Below are positions 1 to 6,953 of a stretch of 12,840 bases of DNA, in pieces. Position numbers and translations under genes: made by a program. The first letter of the stretch is position 1. Every line of letters starts with the position of its first letter. Source of the stretch: Clostridia bacterium (GTDB lineage Bacteria > Bacillota > Clostridia > Christensenellales > Aristaeellaceae). The DNA lies in the NCBI GenBank assembly GCA_900754755.1, contig CAAEEC010000233.1, positions 1-12,840 on the forward strand, given 5' to 3'. The notes beneath the pieces were generated by a model. That model saw only the letters and a list, made by a program, of their open reading frames with translations, made no database searches and was not told the origin of the DNA.

Positions 1-33
1 AGAACGTTCCGGGCGAAGCCGTTTTGGGGTTTA

Positions 34-1086
34 TTACAGCAGCACTTCGTGGCCGGTGCGCGCGGATTCGTAGATGCCATCGAGAATTTTCATCAGCGTC
101 ACGCCGTCCTGCGCCGGATTGCGGCAGGGTTTGCCGGTTTCGATGCATTCCACAAAGTGGTTGATTTCGTTGTCGAACAGGCCGTCGAAGCTCAGCGCCG
201 TGGACTGGGCGAGCTTCACATTGGCCAGATAATCGTTCATATCGGTGAAGATGGTCAGCTCCGGATCGAGCTTGCAGCCCGCTTTGGTGCCGAACAGCTC
301 GATGTTGCCCACGTCCTTTTCGATGTTCAGGCTGAAGCTGGCCTCTACGGAGAGCACCGCGCCGTTATCGAAGCGGATGAGCGCAGTGGCCATATCTTCG
401 ACATCGAAGATGTCGTCCTTGGAAACGACGGTGGAAGAGTAGCCGCGCGCGTCTTTGATGTGGCGGCGGTCGCCCAACTTGTTGAACGTGGCCCCGTACA
501 CGCTCACGGGCTGCGGCCCGCCCATGAGATAGCGACATAGGTCAATCACGTGTACGCCCAAATCGATCAGCGGGCCGCCGCCCGAGCGCGATTTGTCGCC
601 AAACCAGCCGCCGGGACAACCCTTGCGGCGCAGATATTGCGCCTTCGCGTAGTAGATTTCGCCAAAGCTGCCGCTGTCGATAAAGTCTTTGAGCACTGCG
701 CAATCGTTGCCAAAGCGGCGTACAAAACCGATCATCAGCAGCTTGCCGTTCTCTTTCGCGGCCTTTTCCATTTCCTGCGCCTGCGCCGTGTTGAGCGCCA
801 TGGGCTTTTCGCACAGCACGTGCTTGCCCGCGCGCAGCGCGGCAATGGCGCACTCCGCGTGCGCGCTGTTCCAGGTGCAAACGCTCACCGCGTCCAGCTC
901 CTTGAGCGCGAGCATCTCCCGGTAATCCGTGAACGTGCGCGAAACCTTGTATTCCTCCGCGCGCTTGGCAAGGTTCTTTTCGTTGATATCGCACAGCGCG
1001 TAGATTTCCACGTTGGGGTTGCGGCTATAGCCGCCCAGGTGTACGCCGGAAATGCCGCCCGTGCCGATGACGCCAACTTTGATCAT
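34..1086 (-). CDS. Gfo/Idh/MocA-family NAD(P)-dependent oxidoreductase
   Basis: The 350-residue protein is a typical full-length Gfo/Idh/MocA enzyme. These are cytoplasmic dehydrogenases that oxidise or reduce a hydroxyl of a sugar, inositol or sugar derivative with NAD(P). Seen in the sequence: an N-terminal Rossmann fold with the dinucleotide loop GTGGISG (residues 8-14), the family signature CEKP (92-95, K94 being the usual catalytic or substrate lysine), and a second catalytic-type motif DLGVH (D175, H179) in the C-terminal alpha/beta domain. The start is the ATG at 1086, preceded by a purine-rich AAGGAAGG ribosome site. It lies 16 bases downstream of the fucose mutarotase gene and is last in the visible minus-strand cluster, which suggests the substrate is fucose or another sugar released by the fucosidase. 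That substrate is inference, because this family's specificity cannot be read from sequence. Confidence 0.93.
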   Translation of the reverse strand: MIKVGVIGTGGISGVHLGGYSRNPNVEIYALCDINEKNLAKRAEEYKVSRTFTDYREMLALKELDAVSVCTWNSAHAECAIAALRAGKHVLCEKPMALNTAQAQEMEKAAKENGKLLMIGFVRRFGNDCAVLKDFIDSGSFGEIYYAKAQYLRRKGCPGGWFGDKSRSGGGPLIDLGVHVIDLCRYLMGGPQPVSVYGATFNKLGDRRHIKDARGYSSTVVSKDDIFDVEDMATALIRFDNGAVLSVEASFSLNIEKDVGNIELFGTKAGCKLDPELTIFTDMNDYLANVKLAQSTALSFDGLFDNEINHFVECIETGKPCRNPAQDGVTLMKILDGIYESARTGHEVLL

Positions 1087-1102
1087 GGAGACCTTCCTTT
1101 CC

Positions 1103-1534
1103 TTAAGCGTCTTTCACGACGCCTTTCTTGAGAATGACGTTCGCGTATAGCGCGCTTTCGCCCGTGGCGATGATGGCGTATGCCTTTTTCGCGCGCTCGT
1201 AAAAGGCGAATCGCTCGATTTCTTCAAACCGATGGTCGCCTTCCCGCTCGAGTACGATGCGCCGGTATTCCGGCCAGATTTCCGGCTTGTAATCGTCGCC
1301 GGGCGAAACCTGCATCAGCGCGACCGGCGCGGCCACATAGGTATCCAGCGGGAACACGCGCAAAATCGCATCCAGAATTTCGCACACGCCGTGCCCGTCC
1401 AGGCGCACGAGCCGTTGGGCGCAGCTAGCGGCGGGGAAGTTGCCGTCGCCAATGACAAGCTCGTCCCCATGCCCCATTTCGCACAGGATCTTCAGCAGCT
1501 CGGGAGACAGAATGGCGGGTAAACCCTTTAACAT
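1103..1534 (-). CDS. fucU: L-fucose mutarotase, FucU/RbsD family
   Basis: This 143-residue protein matches the FucU branch of the RbsD/FucU family, small cytoplasmic oligomers that speed interconversion of alpha and beta anomers of L-fucose (FucU) or of ribose forms (RbsD). Seen: an early MGHGDELVIGDGNFP block carrying the conserved His22 and Asp30, and a C-terminal FYERAKKAY block (111-119) followed by TGESALYANVILKKGV, the usual family ending. Length fits FucU (about 140). The ATG at 1534 has a strong AAGGAGGA ribosome site at 1541-1548, six bases away. GH95 fucosidases release beta-fucose by inversion, so a mutarotase in the same cluster makes metabolic sense: it supplies the anomer used by fucose isomerase, which is not in the window. 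FucU is preferred over RbsD because of the neighbouring fucosidase and the C-terminal motif. Confidence 0.88.
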   Translation of the reverse strand: MLKGLPAILSPELLKILCEMGHGDELVIGDGNFPAASCAQRLVRLDGHGVCEILDAILRVFPLDTYVAAPVALMQVSPGDDYKPEIWPEYRRIVLEREGDHRFEEIERFAFYERAKKAYAIIATGESALYANVILKKGVVKDA

Positions 1535-1554
1535 ACAAATTCCTCCTTGTCAGT

Positions 1555-1583
1555 TTGGTAAATAACAATTGATTCGTTACCAA
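1555..1583. repeat. Inverted repeat between DUF5713-type gene and fucU
   Basis: Perfect 7-base arms TTGGTAA (1555-1561) and TTACCAA (1577-1583) flank a 15-base AT-rich centre. The distal arm contains the stop codon of the DUF5713-type gene and the proximal arm is just upstream of the fucU ribosome site. No T-run follows on either strand, so it does not look like an intrinsic terminator. An operator or a weak RNA hairpin is possible. The arms are short and chance is not excluded. Confidence 0.3.
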
Positions 1584-1903
1584 TCCCTTTCCCGAATGGC
1601 TTCCTCAATGTCAATCGGGATGTTGAACCACTTTAGAATGTAGGCCACGGTTGCCGCAATACACTCCCGTGCCACCGTTTCAAGCTCACTGTCATTCTCG
1701 TCAAATTCCTCCTGAAGATCGTTGATGCTGCGGACCGCCTCATCCAGCGTTTCCTGCACTGCTTCGGTGCCAGTTTCACCGCTCTCTAGCAGGTCAATGA
1801 CCTTCTGAAGTTGGTCTTTTATCTTATCTACTAAGAAATTTGGATAGTATTCGTCCTGATACATCTCGTCTAGCAATTTATAATTTGGGTCAAATGCTGT
1901 CAT
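1577..1903 (-). CDS. Small acidic DUF5713-type protein of unknown function
   Basis: This 108-residue soluble protein resembles the uncharacterised DUF5713 family, recognised here from the N-terminal pattern YKLLDEMYQDEYYPNFLVDK (residues 8-27). No catalytic motif, signal peptide or membrane segment is visible. It is very acidic and probably all-helical, with a Glu/Asp-rich middle (about 38-76) and a C-terminal segment around YILKWFNIP. The ATG at 1903 has a good AAGGAG ribosome site at 1911-1916, seven bases away. Its codons are visibly richer in A/T than those of the flanking genes, which favour GCG, CGC and GGC. That suggests a later arrival in the cluster. No role in fucose metabolism can be assigned. 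The family name is from memory and moderately sure; that it is a real gene is well supported by its ribosome site and reading frame. Confidence 0.75.
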   Translation of the reverse strand: MTAFDPNYKLLDEMYQDEYYPNFLVDKIKDQLQKVIDLLESGETGTEAVQETLDEAVRSINDLQEEFDENDSELETVARECIAATVAYILKWFNIPIDIEEAIRERDW

Positions 1904-1932
1904 TTTTCTTCTCCTTCCAAATCGTATTTCTC

Positions 1933-1966
1933 ACGGACGCGCAGGCGTTTGCCGCGCCCGTTTTTT
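1933..1966 (+). terminator. Hairpin with T-run, terminator-like on the plus strand
   Basis: ACGGACGCG (1933-1941) pairs with CGCGCCCGT (1953-1961) apart from one A/C mismatch, which becomes a G-U wobble when read on the minus strand. TTTTTT follows at 1961-1966. An alternative fold uses GCGC and GGC arms around a GTTT loop (1947-1950). With the T-run on the plus side it resembles a rho-independent terminator for plus-strand transcription, yet no plus-strand gene precedes it. On the minus strand it sits just after the stop codon of the radical SAM gene, where it could be a processing or stabilising hairpin before the DUF5713-type gene. The hairpin is clear; its job is not. Confidence 0.4.
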
Positions 1967-3065
1967 AGTGCAGATAGCGCGAAAGGCGCTGGAGGATGCC
2001 TGCCGCTTGCAAAAGGAAATCGCGCTGCGGACAATAGCCTTTTTCGCGGAAATAGAAGGAGCGGTAGCGCCGGCAACCGCCGCCACACAGGGCGAACACT
2101 TCGCATGAGGTGCACATTTCGCTGCGGGGCGCAAAATCCTGCGCAAAGCGGCGCATGCCTTCGCTTTGCAGCGTATCCTCCACGCTGTGCGTATGTACGT
2201 TGCCCAAGCAAAATTCGTCCAGCGCGTAAAAATCGCAGGGGAAAATGGAGCCGTCCCCTTCCACCACAAATTGCGGCGTACACTGGCCTGCTGCGCCGCA
2301 TTGTTCGCATTCGCTGCCGCGCGCCAGGGAAATCAGGTTATCAAAATACCTGACGTGCATCCGCTGTCCGCCCGTGCGCAGCGACATGCACCACTGGGTG
2401 AAGAAATCCTTCATGAAAGAAGCGTAGTCCTTTGGCCGCAAATCGTGCGGCGCGAGCGCGCCGTCCAGCGGACTGAGACAGGGGATCAACTGTACATAGT
2501 CAATGGCGTTTTTTTGCAGGGCCTGGAACACGGCGCGCGGATGGCTTGCCATTTGCCGCGTCACCACCGTGAGCACGTTCACGGGCACGCCTGCGCGCAG
2601 CAGCGCGCGGCGCGCGCGCATCACGCGCGAAAAGGTACCCCGGCCGGTGGCGTCTAGCCGGTTCTGGTCGTGAAATTCGCCGCTGGCATCCAGCGAAAGG
2701 CCCACCAAAAAGTGTTTTTGGGCGAAAAACGCCGCCCATTCTTCATCGATGGAAAGGCCGTTGGTTTGAATGGACCAGGCCAGGCGGAAGTTGCTCGAGT
2801 TGGCTGCTTCCGCATAGGCTACAAAATCGCGAAAAAATTCCAGGCCGGCAAGCGTCGGCTCGCCGCCCTGGAAAGCAAAATTCGCGTGCGCGCGGGGCGA
2901 AAGGCAGGCGAAAACACGGTCGACCACCGCGCGCGCGGTTTCCGGCCGCATCATGCCATAGCTTTTTTGCTCGCGCCGCGCCGCCTCATCGCAATAAAAG
3001 CAATAGCGGCAGCGCATGTCGCATAGCGACGACGCGGGCTTAATCAGCGCGCTAAAACGGTTCAT
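1965..3065 (-). CDS. Anaerobic sulfatase-maturating enzyme homologue (radical SAM, SPASM domain)
   Basis: This 366-residue protein has the layout of anaerobic sulfatase maturases (anSME), which convert a Cys or Ser in a sulfatase active site to formylglycine. Seen: radical-SAM cluster CxxxCxxC at C15, C19, C22; SAM-binding GGEP at 67-70; an SLDAS...HD..R block at 124-136 whose D127 fits the proposed catalytic Asp of anSMEs; and a SPASM region with C253, C256, C262, C277, C286, the CxxC-x5-C-x3-C set at C318, C321, C327, C331, and C345, enough to ligate two auxiliary 4Fe-4S clusters. I chose the ATG at 3065 because the homology starts there; the frame runs open to 3401, but that extension is antisense-free shadow sequence of the fucosidase. 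The start lies inside the fucosidase gene (14-base overlap) without a clear ribosome site of its own, implying translational coupling. No sulfatase is present, so another RiPP- or protein-modifying role remains possible. Confidence 0.87.
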   Translation of the reverse strand: MNRFSALIKPASSLCDMRCRYCFYCDEAARREQKSYGMMRPETARAVVDRVFACLSPRAHANFAFQGGEPTLAGLEFFRDFVAYAEAANSSNFRLAWSIQTNGLSIDEEWAAFFAQKHFLVGLSLDASGEFHDQNRLDATGRGTFSRVMRARRALLRAGVPVNVLTVVTRQMASHPRAVFQALQKNAIDYVQLIPCLSPLDGALAPHDLRPKDYASFMKDFFTQWCMSLRTGGQRMHVRYFDNLISLARGSECEQCGAAGQCTPQFVVEGDGSIFPCDFYALDEFCLGNVHTHSVEDTLQSEGMRRFAQDFAPRSEMCTSCEVFALCGGGCRRYRSFYFREKGYCPQRDFLLQAAGILQRLSRYLH

Positions 3066-5391
3066 AGCCAAAATGGTATTCGCCTGCGGATTGGATCTCA
3101 CCCACGCATAAGCCGAGGAGGAACACTGCCACCGGCGACTCGCACCGGCGCTCGACGCGTACAGTAGCGCGCAGCGCGCCGCCTTTTGCCGTGAGATCCA
3201 CTTCCATGGCGTGCATGGCGCGCATGCCGCGCAGCGAGAAATCCGTCCACTCATCGGGCAGGGCGGGGGCCAGCAACAGCGCGTCTGGCCGGCTTTGCAC
3301 CAGCATTTCACCGATACCCGCTGCCGCGCCGAAATTGCCGTCGATCTGGAAGGGCGGATGAGCGTCGAACAGGTTTTCATAGGTACCGCCGCCGCGCACA
3401 TAGACGACGCCGTTGTCCGTCACCGGACGCAACTGCATTTTGAGCAGCTTCAGCGCGTGATCGCCCTCGCCCAGGCGCGCCCAGAAATTGATTTTCCAGC
3501 CCAGGCTCCAACCGGTGCCCTCATCGCCGCGCAACTCCAGCGAGCGCCGGGCGGCCTTGGCCAATTCCGGCGTGCCGTCGGGCGTGATTTCGTGCGCCGG
3601 GTGCAGGCCGTACAGGTGCGAACAATGCCGGTGCGTCGGTTCGCATTCTTCATATTCCTGATCCCACTCCAGAAGCTGCCCTTTGGAACCAATGGCATAG
3701 GGCTTCACGCGCGGGAGCAGGGCTTTCACCTTGGCGCGCAAAGGTTCCTCAATGTGCAGAACCTCCGTGGCGCGCAGGTAATTGGTGAACAATTCGCGCA
3801 CGATCGCATCGCTCATAGCGGCGGATTTGGCCACGCCGCACTCTTTGCCCTGCACGGAGAACACGTTTTCCGGCGATGTGGCGGGGGATACGCACACGTA
3901 GCCATTTTCGTCTTCCTGGAGCGTGTCGGCAAAGAACTGCGCGCATTCGCGCAGAACGGGCAGCGCGGTTTCCTGCAAGAAATCCAGATCCAGGGAATAC
4001 AGGTAGTGGTCGCACAGGTGCCGGCTCATCCAGGCCGCGCTCATAGGCCAGAACGACCAGCGCGCGATGCCCCGGCGGCCTGCGCCCACAGGCGTGGCGT
4101 GCGCCCAAATATCCACGTTGTGATGCGCGACCATGCCGCGCGCGCCATACCAATCGTGCGCCGCCTGCGCGCCGGTTTCGCGCAGCGCGCTTAGCATATT
4201 GAACAGCGGCGCGTGCATTTCTGCCAGGCCCAGCGGCTCCGCTGGCCAGTAGTTCATTTCCGTGTTGATGTTCACGGTGTAGTCGCTTCTCCACGGCGGT
4301 CGAACGTTATCGTTCCAGATGCCTTGCAAATTGGTGGCGTGCGTGCCCGAGCGCGAAGCGGCAACCATCAGATAACGGCCGAATTGGAAGATCAGCTCGA
4401 TGAGCCCCGCGTCCTGCCCCGTCCGCGCGAAACGCTGGAGACGCTCATTCGTGGGCAAAGCATCCTGCTTTTCGCCGTCCAGGCAGAAATCCACGCGGCG
4501 CATGTACATGGAAAAATCCGCCACATGGCGATCGCGGATGGCGGGATAATCCAGCCGGCGCACGCGCGCCATATCCAGCGCGCAATCGGCGGCCGTGTCC
4601 CGCCCTTCCAGCTGGGGATGCTTATCAAAGCCATTGTAGCTGCTGCGCGCCACCAAAAAGAGGGAGACGCGCGTAGCTTTGCGCACGCACAGGACTTCGC
4701 CCTTGTCTTCCACTTCGCCATGCGCGTCCGTCACAACCGCGGCCATGGTACGAAAACCAATGCCCTGTTCTTCTTTTTCCTCAGGGCACAGGCTGGGATC
4801 ATCCGGCGACATGCCTTCGGGCACATTGTCGTTGGGGCAAAGTCCGTCGAGCATAATGACATCGCGGTGCGCGTAGGTTCGGGATTTGAGCGGGCTCGTG
4901 AGCGCTATTTCCAGGTTCAGGGGCGCTTGTGAAGTGATTTCCAGCGCCAGCGCCTGATCTGGATGGGAAATAAAGCATTCCTGCACCACGCGCTGCCCAT
5001 CCAGGGAATATTCCGCGCGCGCGATCCCGGTTTCCAAATCGAGAGAACGAATGTAGTTTTCCACCTGTTCGCCCGCGATGCGCACGGTGAGATCGCCCAT
5101 GGGCAAATAGCTTTGGCAATCGGGGCCGGCAAAGCCGGTTTCCAGCGCCTCCTGGGCCTCTAGATAGCGGTTTTCCGCCAGCAGCGCGCGCGCACGCGCC
5201 AGCGCTTCTTTTGCGCCGGGAACGGTGTAAGCGTGGGGAAGACCAGACCACAGCGAATCCTCGTTCAGTTGGAACCGCGATTCTAGCGGCCCGCCAAAAA
5301 CCATTGCGCCCAAGCGCCCGTTGCCCAAGGGCAAGGCCTGCGTCCATGCGGCGGCAGGCGCGCCATACCAAAGCGTATGCGTGGAGTTCAT
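3052..5391 (-). CDS. GH95 alpha-L-fucosidase, cytoplasmic
   Basis: The 779-residue protein is a full-length glycoside hydrolase family 95 enzyme; this inverting family mainly cleaves alpha-1,2-linked L-fucose from glycans, and a few members act on alpha-L-galactosides. Seen: the N-terminal signature around LGNGRLGAMVFGG followed by LNEDSLWSG; the NIN motif (N374, N376) matching the paired Asn residues that activate water in the Bifidobacterium enzyme AfcA; SPENVF with E508 as the likely general acid; and IDGNFG with D684. All four positions expected for activity are kept. No signal peptide is visible, so it should act on imported oligosaccharides. The ATG at 5391 has a GGAGG ribosome site (5399-5403). 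It is first in the minus-strand cluster, with a promoter near 5512-5540, and its 3' end overlaps the anSME-like gene. Linkage preference cannot be read from sequence. Confidence 0.95.
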   Translation of the reverse strand: MNSTHTLWYGAPAAAWTQALPLGNGRLGAMVFGGPLESRFQLNEDSLWSGLPHAYTVPGAKEALARARALLAENRYLEAQEALETGFAGPDCQSYLPMGDLTVRIAGEQVENYIRSLDLETGIARAEYSLDGQRVVQECFISHPDQALALEITSQAPLNLEIALTSPLKSRTYAHRDVIMLDGLCPNDNVPEGMSPDDPSLCPEEKEEQGIGFRTMAAVVTDAHGEVEDKGEVLCVRKATRVSLFLVARSSYNGFDKHPQLEGRDTAADCALDMARVRRLDYPAIRDRHVADFSMYMRRVDFCLDGEKQDALPTNERLQRFARTGQDAGLIELIFQFGRYLMVAASRSGTHATNLQGIWNDNVRPPWRSDYTVNINTEMNYWPAEPLGLAEMHAPLFNMLSALRETGAQAAHDWYGARGMVAHHNVDIWAHATPVGAGRRGIARWSFWPMSAAWMSRHLCDHYLYSLDLDFLQETALPVLRECAQFFADTLQEDENGYVCVSPATSPENVFSVQGKECGVAKSAAMSDAIVRELFTNYLRATEVLHIEEPLRAKVKALLPRVKPYAIGSKGQLLEWDQEYEECEPTHRHCSHLYGLHPAHEITPDGTPELAKAARRSLELRGDEGTGWSLGWKINFWARLGEGDHALKLLKMQLRPVTDNGVVYVRGGGTYENLFDAHPPFQIDGNFGAAAGIGEMLVQSRPDALLLAPALPDEWTDFSLRGMRAMHAMEVDLTAKGGALRATVRVERRCESPVAVFLLGLCVGEIQSAGEYHFGYEPF

Positions 5392-5393
5392 GC

Positions 5394-5426
5394 AATATCC
5401 TCCAGAATATCCTTCTAGTCCTTCTA
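5394..5426 (-). repeat. Short tandem repeats in the fucosidase mRNA leader
   Basis: In plus-strand terms AATATCC occurs at 5394-5400 and 5406-5412 (12-base step), and CCTTCTA at 5411-5417 and 5420-5426 (9-base step). On the mRNA this makes three purine-rich Shine-Dalgarno-like patches (GGAGGAT, AGAAGGAT, AGAAGGAC) in a row before the start codon. Only the nearest, seven bases from the ATG, is placed correctly for initiation. The others could be standby ribosome sites or simply low-complexity sequence. Confidence 0.3.
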
Positions 5427-5511
5427 ATCAAAAATTGGCAAAATAACCTTTCCGCTCACCCGGCCGGATTCGTGCCCCTGGGAGCGTGCAAAAGCTACGG
5501 CCCTCCCGTTT

Positions 5512-5540
5512 ATTATACGCGTTTCTTGTTGAATATACAA
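5512..5540 (-). promoter_or_regulatory. Sigma-A-type promoter for the fucosidase cluster
   Basis: On the minus strand a -35 box TTGTAT (5540-5535) and a perfect -10 box TATAAT (5517-5512) are separated by exactly 17 bases. Transcription would start near 5505, giving a leader of about 114 bases before the fucosidase ATG. A short inverted repeat, CTTGT (5525-5529) with ACAAG (5537-5541), overlaps the -35 region and could be a repressor site. The promoter is read from consensus only. Confidence 0.65.
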
Positions 5541-5604
5541 GATTTTCCGCGGGCAAATTCCAAATTTTCCGTCGTAAACCAATTCTGCTTTTTGGCGCCC
5601 GGGA

Positions 5605-5624
5605 CGCAAAACCGCGATTTTGCG
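5605..5624. repeat. Inverted repeat in the divergent control region, possible operator
   Basis: Perfect 7-base arms CGCAAAA (5605-5611) and TTTTGCG (5618-5624) surround a 6-base centre. The right arm is part of TTTTGCGCAA (5618-5627), a 10-mer that recurs at 5664-5673 inside the plus-strand promoter, 46 bases away. The size and spacing fit an operator for a dimeric regulator serving both divergent promoters. No regulator gene is present in the window, so this is tentative. Confidence 0.35.
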
Positions 5625-5654
5625 CAAGAACAACGCGATCTTTGCCTCGCTGGA

Positions 5655-5683
5655 TTGACATTTTTTTGCGCAAAGCGTACAAT
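5655..5683 (+). promoter_or_regulatory. Consensus sigma-A promoter of the MFS transporter gene, with spacer palindrome
   Basis: A perfect -35 box TTGACA (5655-5660) and a TACAAT -10 box (5678-5683) are separated by exactly 17 bases, close to ideal for the housekeeping sigma factor. Transcription would begin near 5690, about 25 bases before the transporter start codon. The spacer contains the perfect palindrome TTTGCGCAAA (5665-5674), placed where a bound repressor would block RNA polymerase. Confidence 0.75.
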
Positions 5684-5714
5684 GGGATACGCAACACAAG
5701 TAGGAGGGACAACT

Positions 5715-6932
5715 ATGAAATTTACCCGCCCCCAGATTCGCGTGCTGTGCGCGTTAACGCTGGCTTACACTTGCGGCTACATTTGCCGCACGCACATCTC
5801 CATGCTGTTGCCTTCGCTGATGGAAGCCTTTTCCCTCACGCAGGCGCAGGGTGGGTTGATCGCCACGCTGTTCGCCGTCGTGTACGCTTGCGGCCAACTG
5901 GTCGTGGGGCTGGTGGTGGATCGCGTGAATCCGCGCGCCTGTATCCTGAGCGGGTTGGTGATCGCCAGCGCCGCCAATTTTGGTTGCTCTCTGGCGCCCT
6001 CTTATGAATGGATTCTCGCGCTGTGGACGCTGAATGCCGTCGGTCAATCCATGCTGTGGACGCCCGTGGTGCGCATCCTGGCGCTGACGTATCAGGACGC
6101 GGCGCGCGAACGCGCGAGTTTCATCCTTTCGCTGATTTTGGTGCTGGCTTATGTCGCCGCCTGGTTGCTGGCGGGCTTGATTACCAGCTATATCGGCTGG
6201 CGGCAGGCGTTTGCCGTGCCCGCGGGAGTCACCCTTGCCGGCGGACTGTGCGCGTATTGCATGCTCCGCGGCACAAAAGCCGCGCCTGCGGCGCATGCGG
6301 CTGCGGCCCCGCAGGAAAAGGAAAGCGCGAAAATGCCCCTTGGCCGGGTGATGCTTTCCACGGGCCTGTTCCTGGTGCTCATTGGCAGTGTGTGCAACGG
6401 CTTCATGCGCGATAGCATTATGAACTGGGCGCCCACCATCCTGATGCAGACCCAGGGCCTCGCGCTCGATGGCGTGCTCGGCGTGGCGCTGATCATCCCG
6501 CTCGTCAACGAGCTGGGTATCCTCTTTGGGCGGCAGTGCTATCGCTGGTTTCGCATGGATGCGCGGCGCTGCACGGCGGCCATGCTGCTGATGGGCAGCG
6601 CCACGAGTTTGCTGCTCTTTTTGCTGTCGGGCGCCCACGTGGGGCTGCTGGGCGCGCTTCTGGCGCTCACCGCGGCCACGGCCTATGGCCTGAATCCCAT
6701 GATCACCACCCTGCTGCCCCTGGAATACGACCGGCTGCGCCTTGTGGGCACGGTGGCGGGCATGGTCGATGCGGCGATCTATCTGGGCAGCGGCCTGGCG
6801 GGCATCTTAGCGGGTGCGGTGGCGCAGAGCGCGGGCTGGCAAGCCGTGTTTGCGCTGTGGTGCGCCTCCGGCGTGGCGGGCGCGGCGCTCATTCTGCTTT
6901 CCGCACGCGAAAGGTATCGCAAAAATCTGTAA
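5715..6932 (+). CDS. MFS transporter, sugar-phosphate/OPA-like
   Basis: The 405-residue membrane protein has the size and hydrophobicity of a 12-helix major facilitator transporter: two blocks of about six helices joined by a hydrophilic central loop around residues 184-209 (Ala-, Glu- and Lys-rich). The first loop keeps a motif-A-like GLVVDRVNPR (65-74). The N-terminal GYICRTHISMLLPSL segment resembles the organophosphate/phosphate antiporter and related sugar-acid permease branch, which points to an anionic or phosphorylated sugar, though this is only family resemblance. The start is the ATG at 5715 because AGGAGG (5702-5707) lies eight bases upstream and a consensus promoter precedes it; the frame stays open to 5211, but the extra translation is not MFS-like. 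It is divergent from the fucosidase cluster and may carry its substrate or product. It is monocistronic, with a terminator just after it. Confidence 0.9.
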   Translation: MKFTRPQIRVLCALTLAYTCGYICRTHISMLLPSLMEAFSLTQAQGGLIATLFAVVYACGQLVVGLVVDRVNPRACILSGLVIASAANFGCSLAPSYEWILALWTLNAVGQSMLWTPVVRILALTYQDAARERASFILSLILVLAYVAAWLLAGLITSYIGWRQAFAVPAGVTLAGGLCAYCMLRGTKAAPAAHAAAAPQEKESAKMPLGRVMLSTGLFLVLIGSVCNGFMRDSIMNWAPTILMQTQGLALDGVLGVALIIPLVNELGILFGRQCYRWFRMDARRCTAAMLLMGSATSLLLFLLSGAHVGLLGALLALTAATAYGLNPMITTLLPLEYDRLRLVGTVAGMVDAAIYLGSGLAGILAGAVAQSAGWQAVFALWCASGVAGAALILLSARERYRKNL

Positions 6933-6953
6933 GAACCTTGTGATTTTTCCCGT

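Noticed and set aside
1..33. Sequence after the Gfo/Idh stop codon
   Set aside because: Too short to judge. No hairpin or gene start is visible before the window edge.
2581..2645. Dense GCGCGC-type repeats inside the radical SAM gene
   Set aside because: They encode an Arg/Ala-rich helix with GC-rich codons (RVMRARRALLRAGV) and show no repeat unit or array structure.
3066..3401. In-frame N-terminal extension of the radical SAM protein
   Set aside because: It overlaps the fucosidase C-terminal region in another frame and has no family similarity; homology begins at the ATG at 3065.
5211..5714. In-frame N-terminal extension of the MFS transporter
   Set aside because: It crosses the fucosidase start and both promoters and is not membrane-like. 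The ATG at 5715 has an ideal ribosome site.
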